From: Bradyrhizobium sp. CCBAU 53340
GTDB lineage: Bacteria > Pseudomonadota > Alphaproteobacteria > Rhizobiales > Xanthobacteraceae
Reading direction: 5' to 3'
Assembly (NCBI RefSeq): GCF_015291645.1
Contig: NZ_CP030055.1
Coordinates: 2,976,001-3,040,000, forward strand
Length of the DNA: 64,000 nucleotides
Shown: one piece after another, positions 8,878-18,188 of the stretch
How the letters are laid out: each line of letters begins with the position of its first letter
How positions within the stretch are numbered: position 1 is the first letter of the stretch
Translations under genes and position numbers: made by a program
The notes under the pieces: model-generated
What the model saw: only the letters and a program-made list of their open reading frames with translations
What the model was told of the DNA's origin: nothing
Database searches by the model: none

Positions 8878-9569
8878 ACTTTGCGATGCGCCGACCGCGG
8901 GTGCGCGCAAGATCGCCGAGATCGCCCGCCGCGTCACCGAACTTCCGGATCAGCTAGACTGGACACCGACAAATGGCAAACCGGACTACTATCAGTGGGT
9001 TGTGGGCCAATGACCGCCGACGGTATCGGCTGACAGTGGCCAAAGCCCAAGAGGAGTCCGCTTGAGCTTAATGTACGTCCATGTTCGCCGACTGATACCG
9101 ATAGTTTCTAAAAGTGCCGACCCTCAGAGCCTCGGGAATTTTCCTGTGAACTCAAGACCAAACACTTGGGGCGGGTATACCGTCTGCATTTGGTCGACGT
9201 ATTTGAACATTTGTTCTTGCAAATCAACGACGAAACGTCGTTCGAAATGATTGAGTGGGAGCATTGCGGCTTGCTGGCAGCGCGTAGTTTGGCGCGGTTT
9301 GGTCGAGCTGTTCTCGCTTCCTTCGCGTCCCGTAGTAGCGCGCTTGGCTTATCCCAGCAGAGGTCGGAGATCCATTGCGCCTTCACTAACGGAGTATCAC
9401 AGCGTGCTACACCGTACAGAAGGGGCGGTCGTTTAAAGCTTGGCTAGCCAAACCGACAGGCTTTGGCGCAAAACGGATCACTCATTACGGCCTCAATCGT
9501 CGCGCGAGCGCCGTTCTCCGGACGGACTTGTCCAAGCGCTTGGATCGAACCTCGAACACCGGCACGACC
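8878..9569. other. gene-free stretch
   Basis: No open frame here has a recognisable protein or a convincing ribosome site. The middle part (about 9060-9400) is visibly richer in A+T than its surroundings, which would fit decayed or imported DNA. I see no clear transposase remnant, tRNA or terminator in it. Confidence 0.5.
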
Positions 9570-10604
9570 TTAGCGAAGGGTAGCCGGAAGGCGATCGCCG
9601 TGCTGTCGCGCCAGCATCCACTGGGGATATTCCGGCCTCAATGCGCTGACCTTATCGAGAGCAGCCAGCTCATCAGCCGAGAGCTGAATATCGGCAGCGG
9701 CAAGATTGTCGTCGAGCTGCTCGGTCGATTTGGCGCCGATGATGACGCTGGATACGCTCTTCTGATGCAGCAGCCACGCCAGCGCGATGCGCGCCACCGA
9801 GACTCCGCGGGATGCTGCGATCGGCTTGATCGCATCGATGACGTCGTAAGCGTGCTCCTTGTCAACCGGCGGAAAATCGAACGACAGGCGGCGGGCATCG
9901 TTTGAGGCGGCCGCGCCTTCGCGCGTGAATTTTCCGGAGAGGAAGCCCCCGGCCAGCGGCGACCAAATCATCAGGCCGAGCTGCTGGTCCGTTGCCATCG
10001 GGATGATCTCCCGCTCGAGGTCTCGGCCGGCGATGGTGTAGTAGCTCTGGATCGATTCGAAGCGGGCATAGTTGTGCTGATTGCAGATCCCCAGCGCCTT
10101 CATGATCTGCCAGGCCGCCATGTTCGATGCACCGATGTAGCGGACCAGGCCGCGCGCGACCAGATTGTCGAGCGCGCGCATGGTCTCCTCGATTGGCGTC
10201 ACGAGGTCGGCACCATGCACCTGGTAGAGATCGATATAGTCGAGCCCGAGCCGCTTTAGGCTGGCTTCGACGCCCTGCATGATATGGCCGCGCGACAGGC
10301 CGACCTGATTGGGGCCGGGCCCGGTGCGGCCGCGCACCTTGGTCGCGATGATAACGTCCTCGCGGTTCACCTTGAGGTCGCGCAAGGCCTGGCCGAGGAT
10401 GCGCTCGGAGTGCCCTTCGGCGTAGACGTCCGCGGTATCGATGAAGTTAACGCCGGCGGTGAGCGCGCGTTCGACCAGCAAGTTGGCACTCTGCTGATCG
10501 ACCTCGCCCCACACTTTCCACCAACCCTGGCCGCCGAACGTCGCCGTTCCCAGACAGAGCTCGGACACGTAGAGACCAGTTCGGCCGAAAGGACGATGCT
10601 TCAT
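9570..10604 (-). CDS. aldo/keto reductase
   Basis: A 344-residue NADPH-dependent aldo/keto reductase, (beta/alpha)8 barrel. The catalytic tetrad is visible: Asp and Tyr in DTADVYAEGHSE, Lys in VIIATKVRGR and His in YQVHG. The cofactor segment SVIIGAKSTEQL near the end is typical. A GGGGAGC motif precedes the ATG. It lies 63 bases downstream of the FCD regulator gene in the same direction, so the two are probably co-transcribed. It would reduce an aldehyde or ketone intermediate of the adjacent unknown catabolic pathway. The substrate cannot be told from sequence. Confidence 0.85.
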   Translation of the reverse strand: MKHRPFGRTGLYVSELCLGTATFGGQGWWKVWGEVDQQSANLLVERALTAGVNFIDTADVYAEGHSERILGQALRDLKVNREDVIIATKVRGRTGPGPNQVGLSRGHIMQGVEASLKRLGLDYIDLYQVHGADLVTPIEETMRALDNLVARGLVRYIGASNMAAWQIMKALGICNQHNYARFESIQSYYTIAGRDLEREIIPMATDQQLGLMIWSPLAGGFLSGKFTREGAAASNDARRLSFDFPPVDKEHAYDVIDAIKPIAASRGVSVARIALAWLLHQKSVSSVIIGAKSTEQLDDNLAAADIQLSADELAALDKVSALRPEYPQWMLARQHGDRLPATLR

Positions 10605-10667
10605 GGTTTGCTCCCCGTATCACTGCCGCTTGGCGCGGCTATGGATTGTCGTTCGTCGCGGACACAC

Positions 10668-11348
10668 TCACCATTTGTGACGAAGCAGTTCGTCGACCAT
10701 GCGCGCAGTGCGTTCGAAATGCTCCTGCAGCAAGTCCGTGGCGGTCTCCGCATCACGCCGTATCGCCGCTTCGAAGATGTTCCGGTGCTCGGTGCGGATG
10801 TCCCGAGGGATGTCGTCGACGCCCACGGAGAGGCGACGATAGCGGTTCGCGCGCGCCGACAACTGGCTGCAGAAGCCGAGCAGCACCTTGGACTGGCAGG
10901 CCGCGATCAACGCCTCATGAAATGCGGTATGACGCTTTTCCCATTGCTCATCCGCCGCGGTCGGCAGGTCCGCCCGCTCGCGATCCATGCGGTTCAACAG
11001 ATGGTGCGCGCTGATGAGCTGCGCCTCCCAATTATCGTCGCCATGCTGGATCGAGAGCCGAAGGGCTTCGCCTTCGAGCCGCTGGCGGTTGCGCAGGATG
11101 TCCCAGAGATCTTCAGACGAGACCGGCGCCACCCTATAGCCGCGATGGCCTTCGAGTTCGGTAAAGCCTTCCGCCGTCAACCGGGTCAAAGCTTCCCGAA
11201 CCGGCGTGACGCTCGTGTCGGTCAGCTCCTGCAATTCGCTGAAACGCAGCTTCTGGCCTGGTTGAAGCTTGCCGCTGTGCATGGCGTCGCGGATCCGAGA
11301 GTAGGCCTCGTCGGCAAGTGTGCGCGTGACTTCCCCGATCGCAATCAT
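10668..11348 (-). CDS. GntR-family regulator with FCD domain
   Basis: A 226-residue transcription factor. The N-terminal winged helix-turn-helix is at about residues 5-70, with the recognition segment SVTPVREALTRL, followed by an all-helical FCD ligand-binding domain containing the metal-site histidines (for example HTAFHEAL). I start at ATG 11348; the frame continues upstream but those residues overlap the opposite promoter region and do not resemble the family. FadR/VanR-type FCD regulators usually repress catabolic genes and release them on binding an organic acid. It is divergent from the FAD hydroxylase and importer operon and probably controls both sides. Confidence 0.85.
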   Translation of the reverse strand: MIAIGEVTRTLADEAYSRIRDAMHSGKLQPGQKLRFSELQELTDTSVTPVREALTRLTAEGFTELEGHRGYRVAPVSSEDLWDILRNRQRLEGEALRLSIQHGDDNWEAQLISAHHLLNRMDRERADLPTAADEQWEKRHTAFHEALIAACQSKVLLGFCSQLSARANRYRRLSVGVDDIPRDIRTEHRNIFEAAIRRDAETATDLLQEHFERTARMVDELLRHKW

Positions 11349-11534
11349 TTCGCAATCTTTGCCGACTTTTGTCTGGAAGGCAATAGTTTCGAAAATCCTT
11401 GACGAGGTATCTTGTGCCCGATTAGGCTTTGTCAGTCCGAGGGGAATGTGCATGTCAGATGCGCACGACATCGCCAATGAATGGCGGGGATTTGCGGATC
11501 TTGAGACCGTCTCGCGTGCGAGCGACGTGACGGC

Positions 11535-12755
11535 ATGACAAGCTTGGGCCGCCAGCGCAGGGTGATCATTGCGGGCGGCTCGGTCGCCGGACTCTTTCTC
11601 GGAAACCTGCTCGTCAGATCCGGCTGGCACGTCGACATCTTCGAACGCGCCTCGGACGCCCTCGTCGAGCGGGGCGCGGGCGTCGCAGGTCATGCCGAGC
11701 TCGAGGCCGTCCTCGGGGCGCCTGCGAATCTCGACAGAATTGAGATCGAGCAGCGCGTCGCCTATGACCGCTTAGGTCGCGTTGTCGCGCGGCATGTACA
11801 TCGGCAATATGTGACGTCCTGGAACGTGGTTTTTGCCCGCCTGCGCGACGCATTCCCTGAGCCTTGCTACCATTCTGGTGTCGAGGTTGTCGACGTCGCG
11901 CAGGGCGAGAACGATGCCACCGCGTCGCTGTCCGACGGCCGCCAGCTCTCGGCGGATCTTGTCGTGGGCGCTGACGGTGTCAGGTCGGGGGTGCGGGCGA
12001 GGTTGGCTCCGGACGTGCTGCCGCGCTATGCGCAATATGTCGCCTGGCGTGGTGTGCTCGATGACGTCGGCACGCTCGAGCCCGGACTTGAAGACCTTTT
12101 CAGTTTCTGCTTTGCGCAAGGCGGCCAGTTCATCGGTTACCCCTTGCCCGGGGCCGCCGGGCATCCGCGCTACAATTTTCTCTGGTACTATCGCGTGCCG
12201 GAAGGACCAGGGCTCGACGACCTGCTCACCGATGCTCACGGGCGGCGGCACGAGTACAACATCCCGCCGCCGTCGATCCGGCCGACCCATATCGACGCGT
12301 TTCGGCGCGCGGCGCGGGAGCACCTGCCGCAGCAATTTTCGGACGTGGTCATGTGCGCCGACCGCTTCATGTTGCAGCCGATTTACGACGTGCAATCCAG
12401 CAGCATCGCCTTTGGCTGCGTTGCTCTGATCGGCGATGCCGCCTTCGTGGTGCGTCCGCATGTCCGCATCGGCGTTCTCAAGGCAGCGCAGGACGCACTC
12501 TCTCTGGCGCGATGCCTTCGGCGGTCTGAGCGGGTCTCGCACGCGCTGCAGTGTTACGACAATGAGCGGTTTCAGACCGGCCTCGAGGCCGTCGAATTTG
12601 GACGTCGCCTCGGCGCGTTCATCGAGCGCGGCCTGGACACCCCGACGAGCGATCCCGCGCTGGGGCTGACCTACGATTTCATCTTGCGCGAGAGCGCGCG
12701 CCTGCCACGTGGAACGATTTCAGCAACCAGTACGGCTCCGAGCCTTGTTCATTGA
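11535..12755 (+). CDS. FAD-dependent aromatic-type hydroxylase
   Basis: A 406-residue flavoprotein monooxygenase. The N-terminal FAD motif is VIIAGGSVAGLFLGNLL, the middle NAD(P)H/FAD motif is VVGADGVRSGVR, and the GD motif appears as IGDAAFVVRPHVRIG. The central pattern (YVAWRGVL, then GYPLPG and NFLWYYRV) resembles, from memory, 2,6-dihydroxypyridine 3-monooxygenase-like enzymes, so a hydroxylated N-heterocycle or phenolic substrate is plausible. It opens the + strand side of the locus, followed by an ABC importer 92 bases downstream. The start ATG has no strong ribosome site. Substrate is unknown. Confidence 0.75.
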   Translation: MTSLGRQRRVIIAGGSVAGLFLGNLLVRSGWHVDIFERASDALVERGAGVAGHAELEAVLGAPANLDRIEIEQRVAYDRLGRVVARHVHRQYVTSWNVVFARLRDAFPEPCYHSGVEVVDVAQGENDATASLSDGRQLSADLVVGADGVRSGVRARLAPDVLPRYAQYVAWRGVLDDVGTLEPGLEDLFSFCFAQGGQFIGYPLPGAAGHPRYNFLWYYRVPEGPGLDDLLTDAHGRRHEYNIPPPSIRPTHIDAFRRAAREHLPQQFSDVVMCADRFMLQPIYDVQSSSIAFGCVALIGDAAFVVRPHVRIGVLKAAQDALSLARCLRRSERVSHALQCYDNERFQTGLEAVEFGRRLGAFIERGLDTPTSDPALGLTYDFILRESARLPRGTISATSTAPSLVH

Positions 12756-12847
12756 GGAGAGACGGACAGCGGAACGACAGGCCAACGGACTTCGGGTGAA
12801 AAAGGAATCGGCAAAAGCCGATCCGGACACAAAGGGAGGAAAAGGGC

Positions 12848-14197
12848 ATGGCGAAGTTTCAGTCAAAGAATCTGACGCGCAGAACGGTCGTCGGGGGAAT
12901 TGGCGCCGCCGGACTGGGCGCGACCTACGCGGCACTGGCGCCGCGGGCGTATGCGCAGGAGAAGAAGCCGGTCAAGATCAGCTTCTGGACCTTCGACAAT
13001 CCGCAGCAGCGTCCATGGGTGAACAAGCGGGTCAAGCTATTCACCGAGCAGAATCCGCATGTGAAGGTGGATTTTCAATGGTTCGCCTTTGCCGACCTCG
13101 GCAAGAAGCTCAGCGTCGGATTTGCAACCGGCACAGCGCCCGATGGCTTCGTCAGCCAGGACTGGTTCATGCCCGTCTGGCTCGACAAGAACCTGCTCGC
13201 GCCGCTCGATCTGGGTAAGCTCGGCTACAGCAGCTATCAGTCGTTCGCGAACGACTTTGCCCCGGCCTTCATCGAAGGCGCCACCGTCGGCGGCAAGGTT
13301 TACGGCTACCCGATGTGGTTCTACGGCTACTGCAATTACCTCAACACCAAGCAATTTAAGGAGGTCGGGCTCGATCCGGACAAGGACAGGCCCCAGACCT
13401 GGGACCAACTCGGCGAGGTCGCCAGGAAGCTCACCGTGAAGGACGGCGACAAATTCGTGCGGCAAGGCTTCAAGTTCGCCATGCATGCCGCGCAATGGAC
13501 CATGATCCAGTTCAACCCGATCCTGATCGGCGCCGGCGGGGCCTGGTTCGATCAATCCGGCAAGTGCGTCGTCAACAACGAGGCCGGCGTTCGGGCAATG
13601 ACCATCCGTGCCTCGATCGCTCAGAAATACGGCGCGGAAGATCCGGCCGATTCGATTGCGACCAATCCGATACCCGGCATGGACTTCCTCAAGGAGCGGG
13701 CCTCGATGTTCTTTTGCCACCCGCTGCCGATCGAGCTTGTCAAGGCGCAGAACCCGACGATGGCCGAGGGCAATTACTTCCGCCCCGTGCAGTATCCCGG
13801 AAGCACGCCGGGCAAGGGCATCTCGACAACCTACGGCTTCAATCTGGTGGTCAACGCCGGGGCACCGCCGGAGAAGCAGGAGGTCCTGCATGATCTCTAC
13901 AAGTTCATGATGAGCGATCTGGTCGATGCCTGGAAGGATGCGGCTCCCTTCACCTTCGCAAAGAAGGGCGGATGGGAGGACAATCCGGAGGTGCAGAAGT
14001 TCCCCTACGTCAACGAGATCATCAAGGCGCGAAGCGATGGCGTCGCGCTGCCGCGGACCCTTGTGTTCAATGAGTTGGCCGATTCGATGCACCGGGGCGT
14101 TCAGAAGATCATGCTGAGCAAGGCCGACATCAAATCAACGCTCGATGAAGTTGCGGCCGAAGTCGATCGCGCCACCGCCGCCTACAAGAAAGCCTGA
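12848..14197 (+). CDS. ABC importer solute-binding protein, sugar type, Tat-exported
   Basis: A 449-residue extracellular solute-binding protein of family 1. The N-terminus holds a twin-arginine motif (TRRTVV at residues 10-15) and a hydrophobic stretch ending in AYAQ, so it is probably exported folded to the periplasm. A GGGAGG ribosome site lies just before the ATG, preceded by a small hairpin (ATCGGC-AAAA-GCCGAT). It captures the substrate for the two permeases and ATPase downstream. Family members bind sugars, polyols or glycerol phosphates, but the surrounding enzymes suggest a less usual solute. Confidence 0.85.
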   Translation: MAKFQSKNLTRRTVVGGIGAAGLGATYAALAPRAYAQEKKPVKISFWTFDNPQQRPWVNKRVKLFTEQNPHVKVDFQWFAFADLGKKLSVGFATGTAPDGFVSQDWFMPVWLDKNLLAPLDLGKLGYSSYQSFANDFAPAFIEGATVGGKVYGYPMWFYGYCNYLNTKQFKEVGLDPDKDRPQTWDQLGEVARKLTVKDGDKFVRQGFKFAMHAAQWTMIQFNPILIGAGGAWFDQSGKCVVNNEAGVRAMTIRASIAQKYGAEDPADSIATNPIPGMDFLKERASMFFCHPLPIELVKAQNPTMAEGNYFRPVQYPGSTPGKGISTTYGFNLVVNAGAPPEKQEVLHDLYKFMMSDLVDAWKDAAPFTFAKKGGWEDNPEVQKFPYVNEIIKARSDGVALPRTLVFNELADSMHRGVQKIMLSKADIKSTLDEVAAEVDRATAAYKKA

Positions 14198-14207
14198 TCG
14201 GAGGCGA

Positions 14208-14230
14208 GAGGCCGGCGCGCGCCGCGCCGG
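14208..14230 (+). terminator. GC-rich stem-loop after the solute-binding protein gene
   Basis: A perfect 9-bp stem (GGCCGGCGC/GCGCCGGCC) with a five-base loop sits 11 bases after the stop. In importer operons such hairpins typically protect or attenuate the mRNA, so that binding protein is made in excess over the permeases. Confidence 0.5.
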
Positions 14231-14263
14231 CCCTTGCAGTGAGTGCACCCTGTCGGGATTGAA

Positions 14264-15202
14264 ATGGCAGAACTGGCAACGACCAACCAACGAGACGAGC
14301 TGACGTCGGAAAGCCGTGCCTGGCACCTGCATCATCGTCGCAAGATCACCCTGTGGGGGATCGGCTTCGTGATGCCGACTATCATCTTCTTCTTGGTGTT
14401 CAAATATGGACCGATGCTGTGGGCGATCGAGCTCAGCTTTCATTCCTACGACATGGTCTCCGCGCCCCGCTTCGTCGGTCTTGACAATTATCGCAACCTG
14501 ATCGCCGACCCGATCTTCCGTTCGACCCTGTTCAACACGCTGATCTACATCGCGAGCTCGACGACGCTGCTCACGGTGATCGGGCTGATGCTGGCGCTCG
14601 CCATCAACACCGGCATTCCGGGGGCGCGCCATTGCATGACCGCGATGTTCCTGTCGAACCTGATGCCCATCATCGCGGTCTGCCTGGTCTGGCGGTTTCT
14701 CCTCCACCCCTACGGCGTCGTCAATCAGCTGCTCCAATATGTCGGCTTCGGGCGCATCGATTGGTTGACCAGCGTGTGGACCGCCATGCCGTCGATTATC
14801 ATGGTCACGGTGTGGCGCTTCGCGCCGTATTTTATGGTAGTATTCCTCGCGGCGCTGCTCGCGCTTCCCGATGACTATTACGAAGCGGCCGAGATCGATG
14901 GGGCGGGCCCGATCCGGCGCTTCTTCCACATCACGCTGCCGCTCCTGATGCCAACCATCTTCTTCGTCGTCGTGGTCTCGGCGCTGCTGTGCGCGCGGAT
15001 CTTCCTCTATCCATATCTCATCACGGGCGGCGGGCCTGGCAATGCCACACGCGTTCTGTCGATGCTGATCTACGAGACCGGATTCTCCTATCTCAAGATG
15101 GGGCAGGCGGCCGCCATCTCGGTGGTGCTGTTTGCCATCATGCTCGTCTTCACGTCCTTGCAGATCAGGCTGTTCACGCGCAGCGAGAGGATCTATTTTT
15201 GA
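14264..15202 (+). CDS. ABC importer permease (MalF-like)
   Basis: A 312-residue inner-membrane permease with about six hydrophobic segments. The EAA motif that docks on the ATPase is visible as EAAEIDGAGPIRRFFHITLPLL near residue 210 (21 residues apart in the two halves; key residues E-A-A and G). The start ATG 14264 gives MAELATTN. Its stop overlaps the next permease start by one base. It forms a heterodimer with the next product. Confidence 0.85.
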   Translation: MAELATTNQRDELTSESRAWHLHHRRKITLWGIGFVMPTIIFFLVFKYGPMLWAIELSFHSYDMVSAPRFVGLDNYRNLIADPIFRSTLFNTLIYIASSTTLLTVIGLMLALAINTGIPGARHCMTAMFLSNLMPIIAVCLVWRFLLHPYGVVNQLLQYVGFGRIDWLTSVWTAMPSIIMVTVWRFAPYFMVVFLAALLALPDDYYEAAEIDGAGPIRRFFHITLPLLMPTIFFVVVVSALLCARIFLYPYLITGGGPGNATRVLSMLIYETGFSYLKMGQAAAISVVLFAIMLVFTSLQIRLFTRSERIYF

Positions 15203-16074
15203 TGACGGCCATCAACGAGTCCGACTGGACGCCTCCATCGCCTGGCTTGCGCAGGTCCCTGAGAGTCCTGCGTCGCTCGATTGGACTCGTGCTGTTGATG
15301 GCGTTGACGGCTGTTTTCGTCCTGCCCATCGCCTGGATGCTGCTGATGTCGTTCCAGGCGGGCGAGAAGATGTTTCAGCTGCGCACCGAGTGGATTCCGA
15401 CTGTCTGGCATTTCGAGAACTATCCGAATGCGTTGAGCCGGGCGCCGTTCGCACAATATTTTCTCAACAGCGGCATCGTCTCGGTCGTCGTGATGATCAC
15501 CAACGTGGTGTTCTGCACGCTCGCCGGTTACGGCTTGGCAAAATTTCGTTTTCCCGGTTCGTCGCTGCTGCTGCTGTTGATCCTCAGCACCATGATGTTG
15601 CCGCTAGAGGTAACTCTGGTGCCGACGTTCCTCGTCGTGCACAAGTTCGACTGGATCAACACCTACCAGGGAATCGTGGCGCCGCTCTTGATCGATGCGT
15701 TCGGCATCTTCCTGATGCGGCAGTCGATGATCTCGATCCCCAAGGACTTCATCGAGGCGGCCCGCATCGATGGTGCGGGCGAGCTCCGGATCCTGCTCCA
15801 GATCATCCTGCCGCAATGCCTTCCGGCCCTGTCGGTGCTGGCGATCTTCTCGTTCCGTGACAGCTGGGACCAGTTCCTCTGGCCGCTGACGGTGGTCTCC
15901 ATGGATGAGCTGCGAACCTTCCCGCTCGGGTTGGTCCAGTTCGGCGAAGACTACGGCAATCCGCCGACCGAGCAGATGGTGATCGCCGTCCTGGCGACGA
16001 TCCCGGTGTTTTTGTTGTTCGCGATCCTGCAGCGATCGGTGAACAAGGGATTTGGATTGAGCGGCTTGAAGTAA
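15202..16074 (+). CDS. ABC importer permease (MalG-like)
   Basis: A 290-residue partner permease with about six membrane segments. The EAA loop is present as EAARIDGAGELRILLQIILP, and the C-terminus ends in the conserved NKGFGLSGLK-like tail of MalG/UgpE proteins. It starts at the ATG that overlaps the previous stop (TGATG). The gene order binding protein, MalF, MalG is standard; the ATPase is displaced by one inserted gene. Confidence 0.86.
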   Translation: MTAINESDWTPPSPGLRRSLRVLRRSIGLVLLMALTAVFVLPIAWMLLMSFQAGEKMFQLRTEWIPTVWHFENYPNALSRAPFAQYFLNSGIVSVVVMITNVVFCTLAGYGLAKFRFPGSSLLLLLILSTMMLPLEVTLVPTFLVVHKFDWINTYQGIVAPLLIDAFGIFLMRQSMISIPKDFIEAARIDGAGELRILLQIILPQCLPALSVLAIFSFRDSWDQFLWPLTVVSMDELRTFPLGLVQFGEDYGNPPTEQMVIAVLATIPVFLLFAILQRSVNKGFGLSGLK

Positions 16075-16098
16075 GGTTTGGGAAGGCGAGGCAAGTCA

Positions 16099-17037
16099 AT
16101 GGACAAGATCAAGATCGCTATGGCCCACCGCGGCGCGGGCGTCGCCCCGGTCTTTGCGGCGCTCGAGGGCGGTTATTTCCGTGAGAACGGTCTCGAGCCG
16201 GAGCTCGTGTTCTATCACGGTCATTCGAATTCCCTGAAGGCGCTGATCGCGGGAGAGGCGGACTTCACCAACGCCGTCGGGGCCGAGCTCCTGCTCGCGA
16301 ACCACCGCCATGGCGGTGATGCCGTGGTGTTGGCGTCCGCCATCGCGTGCAGTGCCCAGCAGGTGGCGGCTCGTCCGGGCATCACCTGCCGCGAGGACCT
16401 CAAGGGGAAGAGGTGGGGCGTCACCTTCCGCAACGATGCCGACGAATGCGCGATCATCATGGCGTTTGATCGCTGGGGCTGGACCGTCGGCAAGGACATC
16501 GAGATCGTCGTCGTGGGGAACGAAGGCAAGCGCCTCGATCTGCTGCTCGATCCGTCCAAGGTCGACGTGGCCATCATGCACGCGCCGGAGACGTATCAGG
16601 CGCCGAAATACGGCTACCACATCGTCGAGGATTTCGGCCGGCTCGGCGTCGCCTTTCAGAACAGCTGCGCCGCGAGCACGCGAAAGTTCATGCTGGCCAA
16701 CCTCGATGTGGCCCTGCGCTATGTCAAAGCCTTCTGCCAGGCCGTGCATCGATTCCGGAGCGATGCCGAATTCGGCATTCACGTGCTGCGTAAATACAGT
16801 GGAGAGGAGGACATCGCGATCCTGCGGCCGACTTGGGTGCTGTTCGCCCGCTATATGAGCGACATGATGTTCCCGAACCTGGAGGGGATGCGGAATGCCT
16901 CGGCGATCCTGCACCGGGTCGGCGCCTTGCCGGCGCCAGTCGCACCGGAGCTCGCGGTCGATCAGGGGCCGGTGATCGCCCTGGAGAAGGACGGGTTCTT
17001 CGACGCGCTGATGGGCGCTTCCGCGGTGAAGCCGTAA
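16099..17037 (+). CDS. NMT1/THI5-like periplasmic-binding-fold protein without signal peptide
   Basis: A 312-residue protein with the substrate-binding fold of the NMT1/THI5/TauA group (opening APVFAALEGGYFRENGLEPE, then LIAGEADFTNA and LKGKRWGVTFRND). The N-terminus MDKIKIAMAHRGAG goes straight into the fold with no export signal or lipobox. A good GGAAGGCGAGG ribosome site fixes the start. It is inserted between the permease and ATPase genes. Relatives without signals include 4,5-dihydroxyphthalate decarboxylase-like and thiamin-pyrimidine synthase enzymes, so it may be a cytoplasmic enzyme or sensor rather than a transport receptor. Function is unknown. Confidence 0.75.
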   Translation: MDKIKIAMAHRGAGVAPVFAALEGGYFRENGLEPELVFYHGHSNSLKALIAGEADFTNAVGAELLLANHRHGGDAVVLASAIACSAQQVAARPGITCREDLKGKRWGVTFRNDADECAIIMAFDRWGWTVGKDIEIVVVGNEGKRLDLLLDPSKVDVAIMHAPETYQAPKYGYHIVEDFGRLGVAFQNSCAASTRKFMLANLDVALRYVKAFCQAVHRFRSDAEFGIHVLRKYSGEEDIAILRPTWVLFARYMSDMMFPNLEGMRNASAILHRVGALPAPVAPELAVDQGPVIALEKDGFFDALMGASAVKP

Positions 17038-17048
17038 GGACGATCCCG

Positions 17049-18149
17049 ATGGCCGATGTACTTCTGCGCAACGTGGTGAAGCGATACGGCTCCTACCAAG
17101 CCGTGCACGGGATCAGTCTGGAGATTCCCGATTCCAAGTTCGTCGCCTTGGTCGGGCCCTCCGGCTGCGGCAAGACCACGACGCTGCGGATGATCGCCGG
17201 GCTCGAAGACGTCAGCGCCGGTGAGATCAGGATCGGCGGCAGGGTGGTGAACGACGTGGCACCGAAGAATCGTGATATCGCGATGGTCTTCCAGAGCTAT
17301 GCGCTCTATCCGCACATGACCGTGTTCCAGAACATGTCGTTCGGCCTCAAGATGCGCGGCATGTCGAAAGCGGAGATCAAAAGAAGCGTCGAGGACGCGG
17401 CGCGCATCCTCGACATCCATGATCTCCTCGGCCGCCGTCCCAAGGAGCTCTCGGGTGGTCAGAAGCAGCGGGCCGCGATGGGTCGAGCGATCGTCCGCAA
17501 CCCAAAGGTGTTCCTGTTCGATGAGCCGCTGTCCAATCTCGATGCCAAGCTCCGGGTGCAGATGCGGACCGAGATCAAGCGTGTTCATCAACAGGTCAAG
17601 ACCACGACGATCTACGTCACTCACGACCAGATCGAGGCCATGACGCTTGCGGACTACGTGGTGGTGATGAACCGCGGGCGTATCGAACAGGTCGGATCGC
17701 CGCACGAGCTCTATCACGCGCCGAAGACGCGCTTCGTGGCGGGTTTCATGGGATCGCCGGCGATGAACTTCATCCCGTGCTCGATCGAGCAGAACGCAAC
17801 GGCCTTGTCGATCCGCCTTGGAGACGGAACGGCGTTTCCCGTCCCCGAGAATCGCTCGCAGCGCTATCGGTCGTCGGTAGGAAAACCAGTGATCTTCGGT
17901 CTGCGTCCCGAACACATTACCGAGGTGCGGAGCTCCGACCGGGGAACCTATTCGGAGTTCGACGCGATCCTGGACGTGGTCGAGCCCATGGGGACGGAGG
18001 CCATGGTGTTCTTCAGGCTTGGCGAGGTCGTCGTCACCGGACGCGTTGATACCGGCGCGTCGGTGCCGGAGGCAGGCGCGAAAGTCCGGCTCGCGGCCAA
18101 CATGACTCACATGCACCTGATCGATCCCGATACGGATCAGGTGCTATAG
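17049..18149 (+). CDS. ABC importer ATPase (MalK/UgpC type)
   Basis: A 366-residue ATPase. Walker A GPSGCGKTTT is near residue 40, the signature LSGGQKQRAAMGRA near 135, Walker B VFLFDEPLSNLD near 157, and the switch histidine in YVTHDQIEAM. The C-terminal third is the TOBE/MalK regulatory domain (GLRPEHI). AAGGA lies just before the start ATG 17049. It energises the MalF/MalG-like pair encoded upstream at the cytoplasmic face. Confidence 0.9.
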   Translation: MADVLLRNVVKRYGSYQAVHGISLEIPDSKFVALVGPSGCGKTTTLRMIAGLEDVSAGEIRIGGRVVNDVAPKNRDIAMVFQSYALYPHMTVFQNMSFGLKMRGMSKAEIKRSVEDAARILDIHDLLGRRPKELSGGQKQRAAMGRAIVRNPKVFLFDEPLSNLDAKLRVQMRTEIKRVHQQVKTTTIYVTHDQIEAMTLADYVVVMNRGRIEQVGSPHELYHAPKTRFVAGFMGSPAMNFIPCSIEQNATALSIRLGDGTAFPVPENRSQRYRSSVGKPVIFGLRPEHITEVRSSDRGTYSEFDAILDVVEPMGTEAMVFFRLGEVVVTGRVDTGASVPEAGAKVRLAANMTHMHLIDPDTDQVL

Positions 18150-18188
18150 GTCGGCGCCTACGAACGAGACAATATGCGGGAGAACGTC

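Noticed and set aside
8973..9065. A 30-codon frame starting at ATG 8973
   Set aside because: No ribosome site, no recognisable motif and a length easily reached by chance.
9108..9447. Several 60-93 residue frames on both strands in the A+T-richer gap
   Set aside because: They overlap each other, lack ribosome sites and show no domain; treated as noise in a gene-free stretch.
11349..11693. N-terminal extension of the FCD regulator frame
   Set aside because: The extra 115 residues overlap the promoter and start of the divergent hydroxylase and do not resemble GntR proteins.
16962..18116. Long - strand frame opposite the ABC ATPase
   Set aside because: Typical GC-rich shadow of a real gene; Arg/His-rich translation without domains.
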